Positions 24,227-37,635 of a stretch of 64,000 nt of DNA are shown one piece after another. The notes beneath the pieces were generated by a model that did not search any database, had not been told where the DNA came from, and saw only the letters and a list, made by a program, of their open reading frames with translations. This DNA comes from Polytrichum commune. Its lineage: Eukaryota > Streptophyta > Polytrichopsida > Polytrichales > Polytrichaceae. The stretch is from positions 7,440,001 through 7,504,000 of the forward strand of contig OX485809.1 in the NCBI GenBank assembly GCA_950295325.1, given 5' to 3'. Made by a program: the position numbers and the translations under genes. Numbering within the stretch: position 1 is the stretch's first letter; each line of letters begins with the position of its first letter.

Positions 24227-27163
24227 AAGCTCATCTAAATACTACTCCTCAACTACTATAATTGTCAAAACTTTAATGAGGGTAATCAATCACAAGCCAC
24301 CACCATATATACTTTAATTTTGCTTGCCTTAAAAATATAGATCTTGTCTATGTTGGCGTTACATGACCCTAGTGAGCGATTAACTGGACCTCATCAACTA
24401 TGGACATCTCAACCTTAAATACAATATGTAGTGTAGTGTTGCTTTGGATTTTCACCCTCCCCCATAAGTAGGTGTCACGTAACTTTACCCCTTGAGATTT
24501 TGGTGGGGTTTTCCCCATGAACCAAAATATCACCCCTTCTTTCATCCTATCTATGCAGACCACTTCATCCTTGTGACTTTATTCACTTGCATGCAATCTA
24601 TAGGGTATCAAAATTTCGATCATGTTGGGACTAAATTCCACTTAGGCTGGGACTGAATTTTGATACGGTTGGGATTAACTTTCGATCAAGCCGGAACCAA
24701 TAGTGCCATGACACATGTTCTAGTTTTGAGTGCTAAAGTGAGGAGGAGTGAGCGGTTATGACAAACTCTAGACACTTGTAATATGATCGGGCCAACTTTT
24801 GGCTTAAAAAACTCACAAAATTTTCAATTGAAGGAATAAAATTATTGGGACAAAATCCCGTCCTCCTGTTTTCTATCTTCCTACACGGGAGAAATTGCAC
24901 CGCCTTATACTTCAAATTTGGCGCATTATCTCTTAAGTGATCTGGTTATAGGCTTTGTCATTATGTTGGTGAGCCCAAAAGTTTTATTTACTTCTGTCAT
25001 TTCTCCACATCCAACTTCATCCATCATCCATTCATTTTCATCAATGTCGTGTAGAAGCCCTAGGCTTCATCCATCGAATATTTATGAATTGCATCTACAA
25101 AGGTAAACTTTCGCATCCATGCAAAGGGATTAATTGGGTGAAATATAGTTCACTACATGTTCAACATGGGAGGGGCGGGTTTTTTTCGCGGCTAGAACCA
25201 TATCCCGGTCACAAACAAGAAAACACTGCTCTTCCATGTATAATAGATTCCCTAGATTGCCATTTGTTTTCTTCAAATTTTTATTTGGCAAAAAATGTTT
25301 TATTACCACATGCGATGTTTGAACAAAATCATTTGTGCCATTTTGGATAGATTTTTGATACAAATCACAAGTTCGTATGAAAGTCAAGGTCATGTATGGC
25401 CCCAAGCATTTAGGGCTTAGGTTCTTCTCTATAACTAATCCCACCATGCATTCACCTGCAGACCAATTCAGTAGTGTATGCAAGTGGAGAAACCTAAGGT
25501 CAAGGCATCCATAGTCGACCATGTCCATTTTACTGTACCATGTCCATACCATGGATTCATGTACATGCCCAATTTCTACTCTTGCGTGTGCAAGTGGGGA
25601 GCCTAACGTAGGTGCACAAAATTCTCATGTCTAGTGATATACCCACCACACAAACCAATAAGTCAGGTAGTAGTATAATATGAACCTCCAACTACAGAAT
25701 ATAATAAGGTCTTGTGTATAATTATTCGGCCAAGCCGATCAATTAAGGCATTATGTGCCAGATTTGGAGAAGTATAAGGTGGTGGAATTTTTCCTGTGTA
25801 GGGAGATAGAAATAAGGAGGACCATTTATAATTATCCGGTAATTTTATTCCTTCAATTGAAAATTTTGTGAGTTTTTGAATCCAAAAGTTGGCCCGTCCA
25901 TATTACAATGTTTAGAGTTTGCCATAACTGCTCACTCCTTCTCATTTTAGCACTCAAAACTAGAAAATGTGTCATGGCACTATGGTTCTGGCATGATCAA
26001 AATTCATTCCCAACCTGATTGGAATTTAATCCCAACCGTATCAAAATTCAGTCCCAGCCTAAGTGGAATTTAGTCCCAACATGATCGAAATTCCAATACC
26101 ATATAGGTTGCATGCAAGTGAATAAAGTCACAAGGATGAAGTGGTCTGCATAGATAGGATGAAAGAAGGGGTGATATTTTGGTTCATGGGGAAAACCCCA
26201 CCAAAATCTTGAGGGGTAAAGTTACGTGACACCTACTTATGGGGGAGGGTGAAAATGCAAAGCAACACTACACTACATATTGTATTTAAGGTTGAGATGT
26301 CCATAGTTGATGAGGTTCATTCAAGCACTCACTAGGGTCATGTAACGCCAACATAGACACGATCTATATTTTTAAGGCAAGCAAAATTAAAGTATATATG
26401 GTGGTGGCTTCTGATTGATTACCCTCATTAAAGTTTTGACAATTATAGTAGTTGAGGAGTAGTATTTTAGATGAGCTTTTATATGGTGAACCTATATATA
26501 AGTGTAACCCAAAATTTCATGCTTCAAAAGTTGTAGCAATTTCCATGTTATGAATTTAAAAAATAATTGCATTGTCTTTGGAATTTGTTTCTCTTCACAA
26601 GAAACACAATTCCCCACTATTAATCCTTCTAAAGAAATGCAAACTCTCTTATTTTATTTGTTGTAGATGCCTCAACTGTAGTGTCACAGATACTACGTTT
26701 TATGCTTGATGCTAATTACATACTATTTATGGGCTTTAGTGTTGGATGAATGAGAGGTACACTAGTATGCAATAATTTGCTATCGCCTTTTGTTTTTGAG
26801 CAGTATGTCATATACATTTTTTCATTGATATAGCCAACCAAACCAATGTTTGGCGCATGCCATCGCTATTGTTTCCAAATTTGTGAATTAAAAAAAAACA
26901 ATCACATTTTCCTTAAAACGTGGTTCTCATTGGGAAAACATTATTCCTTGCTATATGTTACTCCTAAGCAGATGCAAACTCTTTTATTTTATCGGTCATA
27001 GAGGCCTCATCCGTGGCGTAGGTCCGTCGATAATTGACTTATTTGGTGCACAGGTACTACTGTAGTCCTCTTCTCTCTCGTGATATATATATACCAGGCC
27101 CCCCAAATAAACCTGAATACAGTAATACAAGAATTTATTCCTGTCGGATGAAGCTCGATCATC

Positions 27164-28266
27164 CAAGGAGTAAATTTGAAGGGCTATTACCCTTATTTTG
27201 GGGTCCAACCCTTCACTTTCCCTTCAAATATTTTGCAACCCTTCAAAAAGGAAGGGTTAATTTTCTATAATCCCTTCAAAATGAACGGCAAAAAAAAGTA
27301 ACCCTTCCCTAATAATACTTTGAGAAAAATGAGATCACTTGCTCATCTCACATCTGTCACCCCTCAGTCTGACAAAATTGCAGTAGAAACTGAGAGTCTG
27401 AGAGAGTATGGCCTCACAGAGACAGGTGGAGACTCGAGAGTGATTTAGCCCTATTTCTTATCCTATGGAATTGCCACTTCTATATCGGAATGCACACTTA
27501 TGGTTACAAGTCTTGCTTAATCACTTTTGTTTAGAAGGATGCAAACTTGTAAATCATGATGGATGTATTTCTGAGCTCAAGAGTTTTGTAGATACTCTTC
27601 AAGTAGCTTGTGCAGGATTAAAAATGCACCATGCATGGGCAATTTTTGCATCTACCGAAGACTACTTGAGCAGATTTCCACACATGACACAATTGTGGCA
27701 AGTGATCTTGACTCTTCCTGCAAGCACAACTAGTTGTGAGAGGGGATTCTCAACTCAAAATCTTATCAAATCTTATAGGAGATGTGCTCTAAATATCACC
27801 ACCTTGGACGCTTTGATGAGGATTGCGATGGCGAAGATTCCTATGGAGTCTCTTGATTTTGAAGATATTTGGGAGAGGTGGATGAATGTGAAGGATAGAA
27901 GGTTTCAAGAATGATTTAGATTGTGAGTTTTGAGTTTCTTACATCTTACTATTATTGCTTTCTTGTTGTCCTCAAGATTATCATTGATGCCAATATGTTG
28001 AGATGTCATTACCATTTCAATATACTCAAACATCAATGTTTCATCAATGAAATAGTTCTATCTTTTCACCATGTGTGTTCTTTGGTCTCACTTATATTAT
28101 AGTTTTCAACATCGCTTAAATGATAAACATGATAATGTGCACTTTCAACAAAAACTTCAATACATACATGAAAGGCAATTTTTGAGGTAACCCTTTATTT
28201 TGAAAGGGAAAATTTTGAGTTACCCTTCCCTATGAAATACAAGCAACCCTTCAAATTTATGCCCTG
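27164..28266 (+). mobile_element. hAT-type element with 8-bp target duplication
   Basis: 1103 bp flanked by CGATCATC on both sides (27156-27163, 28267-28274). The ends are CAAGGAGTAAATTTGAAGGG and the reverse complement of CAGGGCATAAATTTGAAGGG. The left arm carries the empty site (one CGATCATC near 14642), so the insertion followed the duplication. 8-bp duplications and CA(A/G)GG-type ends define the hAT superfamily. The body retains only the transposase C-terminus. Confidence 0.88.
27465..27914 (+). pseudogene. hAT transposase C-terminal fragment
   Basis: 149 open codons. Residues about 75-125 contain the hAT C-terminal dimerisation signature: TLPASTTSCERGFSTQN, then NLIKSYRR and TLDALMRIAM. 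The N-terminal zinc finger and most of the RNase H-like catalytic core are missing, so this fragment cannot transpose on its own. The frame has stayed open, which suggests a young deletion derivative. Confidence 0.8.
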
Positions 28267-28699
28267 CGATCATCTAATCAATGATACCAAATGATTCACC
28301 TACATGCCAAATTTTTACTGCTGACTCTTGTATGTGCAAGTGGGGAAACGTAATGTAAGTAGGTCCTCCAATAATTGACTTAGGTGCACAAGTACTACTG
28401 TAGTCCTTTTCTCTCGTGAGATATATATACCAGGCCCAGCAAATGTGAATATAGTAATTAATCCAGGATTTCATTCCTGTCGCATGAAGTTCCATCATAT
28501 AATTAATGATACCATGGATTCACATACATGCCTTATTTCTACTGTTAACTATTGTGTGTGCAAGTGGGGAAACCTAACATATATAAGTTAAGTTAGGTGC
28601 TGAGATACTTGACTTGGGTGCACAAAAGTCTCGTGCCTGGTGATATGCATAGATACCCATGCCACCACACAAACCAACAAGTCAGGTAGTAGTATCATA

Positions 28700-29360
28700 A
28701 GAACCTCCAGCTCCAGAAGCTCTCCTGTATAATTATTCTGTATAATTAATTAGTCAGGTGGTAGGATAGACGAATGGGTGAGTTCCTGTCGGGGAGAGCA
28801 AGTAGTCATGGATGAATGGAGGCAGGATGGGGGGCTGGATGGATGAATGGAGCGAGGACATTGTCAGCCAAGGCTCGGCTCTGTGTATTATGGCGACCTC
28901 ACCTTCTCCTTGCGCCTACACTGTGCGCTCTTCCTTGCCTTGTCTCGCGGATCGGAGTGCATGCTGATTGACTCAAGAATCCCATAGCCAAGGCCAACAG
29001 CAAGGATTTTAGTTGTGGGTATGAGTAGACTGAGAAGCTAGAGGTGGAGAGACGCAGAGAGAAAGGCGGCATGTACATGGAGATGAGATCGAGGAGTGGA
29101 ATTGGTAGCCGGCGGCGGGTTTGGAAAAATTAGAGGCGACTGAAAGGCATGAGGTGAATAAATTATGATGTGAATATGTATCAAAGCGAGAAGACTAGGC
29201 GGTAGTTGTTGGCTCTCCTTACAAAGTGCTTATCAACTTCACTAAGGTTGTCGCCTCGCTCATCATTGAGTTACTAGTTTGCATCTTAGGATTGATAGTG
29301 TTCATCTAACTTAGGACCCGGGATTTCGTTCATGTGGTGATTTTGTCTATCATCTAGAGC
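28700..29360. other. Mirrored inner-arm DNA, no gene
   Basis: Counterpart of about 13550-14200 with roughly 5% divergence (for example three differences in 56 bp near 29160). No coding domain. Confidence 0.5.
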
Positions 29361-30299
29361 TTAGTGTTTGTGAAAGTGGGAGACCCTGTTATGAATCATG
29401 GTTGAATTATGTGAGGATTGGCTTGGCACTTGGTACTGGTTTTGTTACAGAATTTTGGGCATAATTGGTAGAGATCCTAATGTTTCCAAGTCCAACCGGT
29501 TACATGTTGACATGTTTCGATTTTCCTTTGTTGATTGGAGGTGTGTTGTCTAAATTCTTGTGAAGTGCTCAATAGTTTGTCTGGAGTCTTGGAATTTGAA
29601 CTGGTTATTTCTCAAACGCAACCGGTTCATCTGTGACTAGCAGTTGGTTCTCCCTGTTCATCGTCTCACACACTGAAGGTGTCTCTATCACTTGGTGCCC
29701 GAGCCAGCCCTATGCTTTCAAACCTAAACTTGGACAGTTTGAAAGTGGCAGACCATGTTATGGGTGGTTGAAATCTATGAGGATTGGCTTGGCACTTGGT
29801 ACTGGTTTTGTTACAGAATTTTGGGCTTAATTGGTAGAGATCCTAATGTTTCCAAGTCCAACCGGCTACATGATGACATGTTTCGATTTCCCTGTGTTGA
29901 TTGGAGGTGTGTTGTCTAAATTCTTGTGAAGTGCTCAATAGTTTGTCTGGAGTATTGGAATTTGAACTGGTTATTTCTCAAACGCAACCGGTTCATCTGT
30001 GACTAGCAGTTGGTTCTCCTTGTTCATCGTCTCACACTCTGAAGGTGTCTCTATAACTTAGTGCCCGAGCCAGCCCTATGCTTTCAAACCTAAACTTGGA
30101 CAGTTTGAAAGTGGCAGACCATGTTATGAGTGGTTGAAATCTATGAGGATTTGCTTGGCACTTGGTACTGGTTTTGTTACAGAATTTTGGGCTTAATTGG
30201 TAGAGATCCTAATGTTTCCAAGTCCAACCGGCTACATGATGACATGTTTCGATTTCCCTGTGTTGATTGGAGGTGTATTGTCTAAGTCCATGTGAAGTG
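29361..30299. repeat. 366-bp tandem repeat, about 2.6 copies (right arm)
   Basis: The anchor gcttggcacttggtactgg starts at 29421, 29787 and 30153, exactly 366 bp apart. One unit more than the left arm, which accounts exactly for the change in pairing sum from 43267 to 42901. Confidence 0.9.
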
Positions 30300-33200
30300 C
30301 TCGATTTGGGGATTTTGCAGATCTGTGGAGGGTTACGTTTGGCGATCACACTTCCTCTGGATTACGTTTGGTGACACACTTCTTCGATTTTGCATTGCTG
30401 TGGAGCATTTTTAGGTATGTGCCTGCGATTGAGTTGTATCTGAGGTTGAGGTAGGCGTTTAGCTTGTAGTTGGTCATCCTAACTCTTGACAAATACTGCC
30501 ATTGATTGGATTTGGTACAAATATAACTATTGAAGTTTTGCCACTGCCCTAAAACTTGCTGGAATGGACCCTGAAAGAGAATTCTTTTGGTAAAACTGTC
30601 CGATCAGATGGCTCAGCCTTCCCAGCTCCAACGGTAGGGTTCCATTCATTCATGTTGGTATTTGTTAGCTTTATCCATTCAAGCCGGTTAGAATTACCCC
30701 AGGCTCGCGGAATAGGTCCACCTGGTTTGTTCCTGCATGGATTGAGCGCTGTAAGATTGGAGTAGTTGGCAAGCTCCTCTGGGATGCCTCATGATACAAT
30801 TATCGAGAGGGCGTATACAGGAATCGGACTCTTCTTAATGGGACGTCGATATTCAATTGGTGTGTGGTTACATGAGTGCGTACAAGGGAGTGGGACTCTC
30901 CTTTATCTGACACCTATTTTAGATTGGTGTGTGGTTACACGGGGATCGAAGAACAAACATCATAACGATACGTGATGTTTAAAAGAGATTAGATTATGTT
31001 TTCAGATCGTAGTCACTATTGCATAGTTAATAGTGAGTACAGTCGGGAAGACCTACGTATTCGGTTAAGGAATCAACAAACATTCACTTCTAATAACCAT
31101 AACCTAATCATATGAGGTTTGATTTTCAATCAAATATTTGCTTATTTATTCTCATCAAAGATTCGCTAGTGTGACATAAGTTTCGTTGTATATATCTAAT
31201 TGGTTGAAGTCGGAAAACATGAAAAGTGAACCAAAGAACACCCACATACCTAGAGGATAAAGGAGCGTTGCTTTTGGGACACACCAAGGGTCATTGGTTG
31301 GTTGGTGAGGTGAAGGATTGAGTGTGTTGGTGGTTTGATTAACAACTATGATAGCCAAGTATTAAGATTTGTCTTCAACATTATTCTACGGAATCTTTGA
31401 AAGTAGACTTGTCATGTATCTTCAATGACGCACCTTATTGATCACTCTGAACAAAATTGTACGTTTGTCTTTGTGGACTCCTTTGAACAACAAAATTCCA
31501 ACATTTGAGAAACATTGAAGAGGTTGTTTCAAATTTGTCATGTCATTCCTGTTCATAGTATATTGCAATTCGTTGAATGGTCATTCCATCATTCAAATCT
31601 CAAATAGATTGAATGAATAGAGAAGGCCACGTGTACGTCAAGAGCCCTCAAATAAATTCACTCCCATGGTACTGATCTTCCACTTAAGCTTAACACCCAA
31701 AGGACCCTCAAAGGACAGAGGGTCTCAACGTACAACCCAATACACAAATTATATGGGCCTCATCAAGTTCAACACTGGCTATTTCCGGTCATGAGAGCTC
31801 CTGGAACACCATATAACTACATACATCAAAGACATTGGACATGTGAGGTGTTGGCCTTCAGAGGGCCTGATAAGAGCCCTAGAGCAGTGTCCGGGAAGAT
31901 TTTGGACAAAACCAATTGAGATCCACCTGTTTGAAAGTTTATGTCCCGGGAGATTTTTAGGCATAATTGGTCAAAGTCCCAGTGTTTCCAAGTCAACCAG
32001 TTACTTGTAATCTTTTCGTTCTACTTTATTGATTTTAGATATATAGTATCCTATAGATTCCTTAAAAATGATCAGTAATTTTTTTGAAGTTTTGAACAGG
32101 TTATTTCTTAAACTCAGCCGGTTAATTTGTAACTAGGGGTCGGTTCTCCCCGTTCATTTTTCCAAGTCCAACCGGTTTAAATGTTGATATCTTTCAGTTC
32201 TCCTTTATCAATTGATTTTTTATATTTTTATATTTTTATATAGATTCTTCTAAAATGATTGGTGATTTGCATAAAGTCTTGACCGTGAACTGGTTATCTT
32301 TCAAACTCAACCGGCCCATTTGTAGATATTAGCAGTCAAATCTCCCCGTTTGTAGCCCTTGAGTTCATCACCTTTGCACTAATATCTAGGCTGGAGGTAG
32401 ATGGTCCCCCTGGCGAAAGTGGGACATCTACTAAAATCCTAGATATTAGGACTAAGGCGATGAGTTGCAAGGCCCTATACATGCCCATGTCAATCATGTA
32501 CTTCTTGATAACACTAACTCAACGCTACTACTGTGCCTCTGACGTTTGTTGCCTATGTCTCATTAATTGTGACAAATTACGTTAATTGACCTCGAGCCCC
32601 CCCCCCCCTACATTAGAATGATAAGAGATTATGGATCATATCATTGACTAATTTAGTATAAGATGTTAATGTCAACTTCATAATATTAGGTGGCGTCCTT
32701 GCCTCATCCTTTCTCGAAACATGTTGTAGCCTAGTTGGAGGAGATGAAGGTGGATTAGGCATCAATAGATTGCATTTGAGTTGGTTATTTGGATCAATCA
32801 ATCGTGTGGATCTTGGGGGAGGGAAGGAATGAATATCTTAATTTGTAAGTCATATGTTTGTATAGTCCAACATTTCCCCTCTCCAACCTAGCCCGTATTA
32901 GTTAAAAGCGGATGTGTAATTCATATTCCTAAGTAGTCTTGCCAACACATTTGGGAGGTTGCATAGGATGAATAATGGATGAGGTGTACACACGAAGAGG
33001 TGATTTGGTTGAAGGGCTCAAGAAAAGGTTTGAGCGTGAAGCTTTTGTGGTGATATACCTATCTTGTAAGTTTAAAGTTTCATGATTGTGTTGTCTTTCC
33101 GAAGGGGCATGAATGTTTGTTTTTGAGGGTTCTTTTAAGACTTTGGTTATTGTTAATGTACTGTCCATATGAAGTAGACACGTAGAAACATGTTTGTGTT

Positions 33201-34484
33201 TGCCATTTTTGTGTGGTGACATTGTTTGCGTGATTTTATTGAAACCTCATGTATGTTATGATAAGTTCGTTCTTTTCTTTGTGAGGTTCGTAGTCAAGGA
33301 ACATAATGGATTCTAGGCAAATTGGCATGTTCTATATCTCTAGGCTATTGACCTCTCACACAAAATATTTTTATCTTCTCCTATCCTATGAAAGCCACGA
33401 TGTTAGGTTGGCTTTTAGACCGTATAAAAAACTAATGCTATGAGTAGGGAAATGCTTTTACATAAATTCAACAGTGCCATCGATCATCTCTTAAAAATGA
33501 ACGTGAAACTCAATTATATGAACAATTAATTATTGACATGGTATGTGCTATTGGTGTTTGTCTATGCACATGGTCTATCTACTGAACTACTATATGCCAT
33601 TGAATGAGGCACATGTGGGTGTGGTTATCCAATTGAACATGGAAGCACAATTGGTAAATGTTGTTTTTGAGTGGAAACGCTTGTTTTTGATGAGCGTGAA
33701 GTTTATTTACTCTACACTCACTTGTTGTGAAGGCGATGTTGATTAGTCATTTAGTTTGGTTGTGTGTTTCAATCACCAAAATGCAAATGAATTGTTAGTG
33801 TTGAGATTCGTTTATACATATCTTATCGTCCAAGGTTGCTCCTATGAAACTTTTGGGAATATTGATGTGTTATTTTTGAAGTGTTTGGTTCTTTATTGGT
33901 TAGTTGAGGTATAGACTTTTGAATTTGATTGATTGCTTCGAAGGGAGAGAGGAAGGTGATGTTTAGGGTCCATCTCTTAGAGTTGGAAGTTCATTTCCTA
34001 TGTATACACCTCTCTAGCTATGTTTGACCAAAGAAAAACTAGATTAGGCCTCTTTAGGGAATAAAACCATGTGTTATAACATTAATTAGCACGATGCACT
34101 TGATTGTCGTATCGCTTTTACTCTTTAATTGGAATGGCATATTTTACCATGTGCAGTGTTGCATATTACTAGAATAATACTTATTTGTAATTCGCTTGTA
34201 AAAACGTATACCAAAATGCAAGTCCAAATGATAAATGCCACTACATAATGTTTTTTGAGTAGTTTTGAAGCTATGTAGAGAAACTACTTTCACATTCATT
34301 CTTGACATTATAATCACCATTTATTTGTCTATATTGTAAATAATGTATCCCAAAATTAGAGTGTGGATTTTCCTTTAGTATGATCAACTTTTGCATTGTA
34401 TTTTGTGGAGTAATTAACTTATTATTGTTTGTATTCATTTTATAACTTTGTTAAAATAATGATGTTCTTATTTTATTGTGGTAG
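30300..34484. other. Mirrored non-coding DNA upstream of right PNL
   Basis: Nearly identical reverse complement of 8783-12967. Same small frames with no domain, and an 11-C run near 32597-32607. The promoter of the right PNL should lie here. The bases just before the ATG (ttattttattgtggtag) look like a splice acceptor. Confidence 0.6.
32353..32476. ncRNA. Long imperfect foldback, pre-miRNA-like (right copy)
   Basis: Mirror of 10791-10914 with the same pairing arms. Both copies appear intact. Confidence 0.35.
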
Positions 34485-36227
34485 ATGAAGACAATGGTTG
34501 TATACTTACAAGGTTATGGTGTGCAAAACAGGAAAGTGAATAAAGATCCACATGCTGGGATAAATAATAGGTGTTCCGTCATGGCTAAGATCTTGCAACG
34601 GGTTTTGATTTGGGGTTTCATAAGTATTTGCTCCTTAAAGCTTTGGACATATGTGCGAAAAAGACACGAACAAAGAGAGCATGGATGTATTTTAGAATGG
34701 CAGAGCAAAGAAGTAAGCAAACTTCACGAGGTTCTCAAAACAAAGCAAGTGTTGAATAAGAGACAATGCGAAAATCTTCTCAACAAACTCGTCCAAGTTG
34801 TGGATAATTTCAATGTGATGACCATGTCTACTAATGAGGCCTCCAATATCGGGCTTGTACTTGAGGAGTTATGTCGCATTATTCAAAGAGTACGAGTATT
34901 GGTGGAAGATTGTGGGAAGCAAAAATGGTGCCATGCAGTTGCATTCCAAATGAACAACATGGAGGCCTTTCGAGAACTTGTGTATGATTTGAAGTGTATA
35001 TGGGATGCAATATGTGAAATATATTCACCTTTTTGTGTGGATTCAAAATATGACATCCCACTTATTGATTTTGACGTGGCCACTTATGACGAAATTCAAG
35101 GTGATGAAGAAGATTTGGAAAATAGGCTTCTACAATGCCTCCAAACGACGCCCAATGATTTGGAGGACTATGACTTATCAAAATATTTGTTGAGGAGATT
35201 GCAATATGACTTGCAACGAGTGAAAGGTGCAGAATTGGATGCTTCGGAGGTTTCGGAGGATTTTGTGAAACCGGAGCTCAACAAAGAAATAGGTTCTGGG
35301 CAGACGGGCAAAGTGTACAAATCAAGTTGGATGGGATTACAAAGTGCAACAAAAATAATGAAAGCTTCTCCAAACTGTCTCAAAGAAGCCAACATCTTAG
35401 CAGGCTTGAGCCATCCGAACATCATCAAATTCATTGGTTGTGGAACTGATGAAAACCATGAGAACAATCTCCATCAGACAACAGAAGCCTCCAAAGAACT
35501 ATATTTAGTAATGGAGTTTATGGAAACGAGCTTGGGTGGTTTCTTGAAGAAGCAAAAGAAAAACTTACCATATATTGAAGCAATTGATATAATGTATCAA
35601 ATTGCAAAGGGCATGTGTTACCTTCATGACATGTATGTTGCCCATCTTGATCTAAAGCCAGACAATGTGCTTTTAAGCTCCATGACAGTTGCAGGAGTAA
35701 AGGGGAATTGTGGCCATGGTTTTGTCAAATTGATGGATTATGATACTTCTAAATTGGAGGTTCAAAGCAAACCAGAACCACAAATTCATACAATTGGTAC
35801 ACCAAAGTATATGGCACCGGAGATGAAGAACAAAGATGACCCACCTTGTGCGGCATGTCCTTTTGAAGCTGATGTATGGTCATTTGCTATGACATGTTCA
35901 GAGATTCTTTCTCTCAAGCAACCATTTTCAAACACCAAAACAAGGAAAGACATTTTGCAAAAGATAAAAGATCATGTCAGGCCAGACCTACCTATCAATT
36001 GTGAGGAGCTCACCATGTTGATCGAGGAATGTTGGGTTGAAGATCCTTCACGGAGGCCAACATTTTCTAATATTTGCGATCGACTCACAACCTTGAAGAA
36101 GAAGTTCATGACTAGAACGTATTCCAATGACATACCACGGTTCAAGAGAGACCAGTCTATGACCCAAAATATGGAAAGGAAATCGGAAGCCTCAAAGCAT
36201 GTCAAAAACATCCCTGCTACAAAGAAG
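34485..36227 (+). CDS. Right PNL gene, exon 1: N-terminal helical region and kinase
   Basis: Codes for 581 residues. Residues about 36-55 (ILQRVLIWGFISICSLKLW) form a hydrophobic stretch that could anchor or insert into a membrane. Residues about 65-245 are predicted helical and cysteine-containing and recall four-helix (HeLo/MLKL-type) domains; that is inference. The kinase domain spans about 265-540: glycine loop IGSGQTGKVY (269-278), Lys290, Glu301, hinge VMEF (342-345), catalytic HLDLKPDN (387-394), D-Y-D in place of DFG (418-420), APE (444-446) and DVWSFA (463-468). Leu388 replaces Arg of HRD, so it is a non-RD kinase, as in many immune receptor kinases. The exon ends at a phase-0 donor (AAAGAAG/GTATGA). 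Confidence 0.9.
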
Positions 36228-36365
36228 GTATGAACCAAGTCTATTACAATGTGCTTATTGTTTACCTATCAGATGTCATGTTTTTATTGTTATTGAATTT
36301 AATTTGCTTGAAATTGGACTTCAATATTTGAACATAGAATCCTAACATCTGTGTTCTTCGTATAG

Positions 36366-37394
36366 GTGGATGAACCATCAACACAAAACGAAAAACTCGT
36401 TGGTCTTCAAAGCAAACTTGCTAAAGTGAAATCTCGTCTTAAACAAGTGAAAATTTTGGGTGTCATTGGTATGGGAGGAATAGGGAAGACCACCTTGGCT
36501 AAGGTCGTATTTGATGATGTGAAATCCACATACAATGCATCATGCTTCATTGAACAATTGAAAAGCAAAAGTTCACATGAAGTCCTATGGGAAATTTTAG
36601 AAAAACTCGAATGCTTGGACAAAGAAGACAAGCCTAATAAGGTGGATGCTCAACAAACGGTGAGGGAGTTGTTGGCCAGCAAGAAAATCATTCTAATATT
36701 GGACGATCCACTAGATCAAGTTCAAGTGCGTGATATTATTCCAGCACATGCTTCATTTGTCAACAAAGGTACCAATATTATCATAACAACCCGTGATTGG
36801 GGTCTAATGATGGATTTTGTGGAGGAGAACGGTAAGATAGACGTTAGGGAGTTAGATGGAAATGCGGCAAAAGAACTCTTTAATTCTTATGCTTCTTCAC
36901 ATGAAGGACAATTGTCACCACAGTTCTTTGATATACGTGACAAAATTGTGGAAGCTTGCAACGGCTTGCCTTTAAGCTTGAAAGTCATGGGTGCATTCTT
37001 GCAAGGAAAGGAGAGGATTCGAAGTTGGGAAAGGGCTTTCCAAAGGATGACAAGAGGCAGATGTTTGGATGGTGATGAAGGGCTGTGGAGTACCTTGAGG
37101 GTTAGTTTTGATGCATTGAAAGACGAAGAGAAAAAGTTGTTTCTAGACTTAGCATGTTTCTTTCCCATGCGACATCGGAAAGAAAGAGCTTTGCTTATGT
37201 GTGCATCTCCAAGTGATGTGCTTGATGTGTTGGTGGACAAGTCCTTGGTCAAGATAGATCAATTCGGAGACCTAGAGATGCATGACCAACTACGTGACAT
37301 GGGACGAATGATGGTTGAGACGGAGGAGGTGTATAAGGATACTCGAATTTGGAAAAAAAACATGATTCCTTCAACAACTGGACAAACAAACAAG
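36366..37394 (+). CDS. Right PNL gene, exon 2: NB-ARC domain
   Basis: Joined in phase 0 to exon 1 across a 138-bp intron (36228-36365, GTATGA...TATAG). It codes for 343 residues carrying P-loop, kinase-2 (LILDD followed by Pro), RNBS-B, GLPL, a TNL-style RNBS-D (FLDLACFF) and MHD motifs in the usual order. This makes the gene an NLR with a kinase in place of TIR or CC, the PNL class described in mosses. The nucleotide-binding residues are present, so the switch is probably functional. The donor is CAAG/GTATTT at 37394. Confidence 0.92.
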
Positions 37395-37635
37395 GTATTT
37401 TCTATGCAAGCAATTTGAATTAGGTTGTTTGTAGCCAGATTGAGTTGCAAACTTGTAAGTCAAAGGGTTCATTTCTAAGTTGTTTAAACGTATCCTAGAT
37501 GTTTATTTATTGTGCACTTAAATGATCTACATTTGTTGTTGTTTGGTAAGGGTGACATTTGATATCAATCAACATTTTTATTTAGAAAATTCCGATTTTG
37601 ACATTTTGGACATTTTCAAAAAACAGATATTCCAG

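Larger units (their letters stand above)
21170..25720. mobile_element. Second copy of long-TIR element, interrupted and duplicated
   Basis: 21180-21294 matches about 14998-15100. After an inserted element the match resumes at 23713-24170 (diverged copy of about 15110-15560), then 24200-25650 repeats 15310-16735 nearly identically in the same orientation. The stretch equivalent to 15310-15560 is therefore present twice. The end at 25650-25720 carries the outer terminal repeat (ACCACACAAACCAATAAGTC). Confidence 0.65.
25730..28700. mobile_element. Long-TIR element, inverted copy in right arm
   Basis: Inverted counterpart of 14200-16055, with small indels and clear SNPs; it lacks the part equivalent to 16055-16735. 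It is interrupted by the hAT element. The outer end near 28620-28700 carries CACCACACAAACCAACAAGT. Confidence 0.55.
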
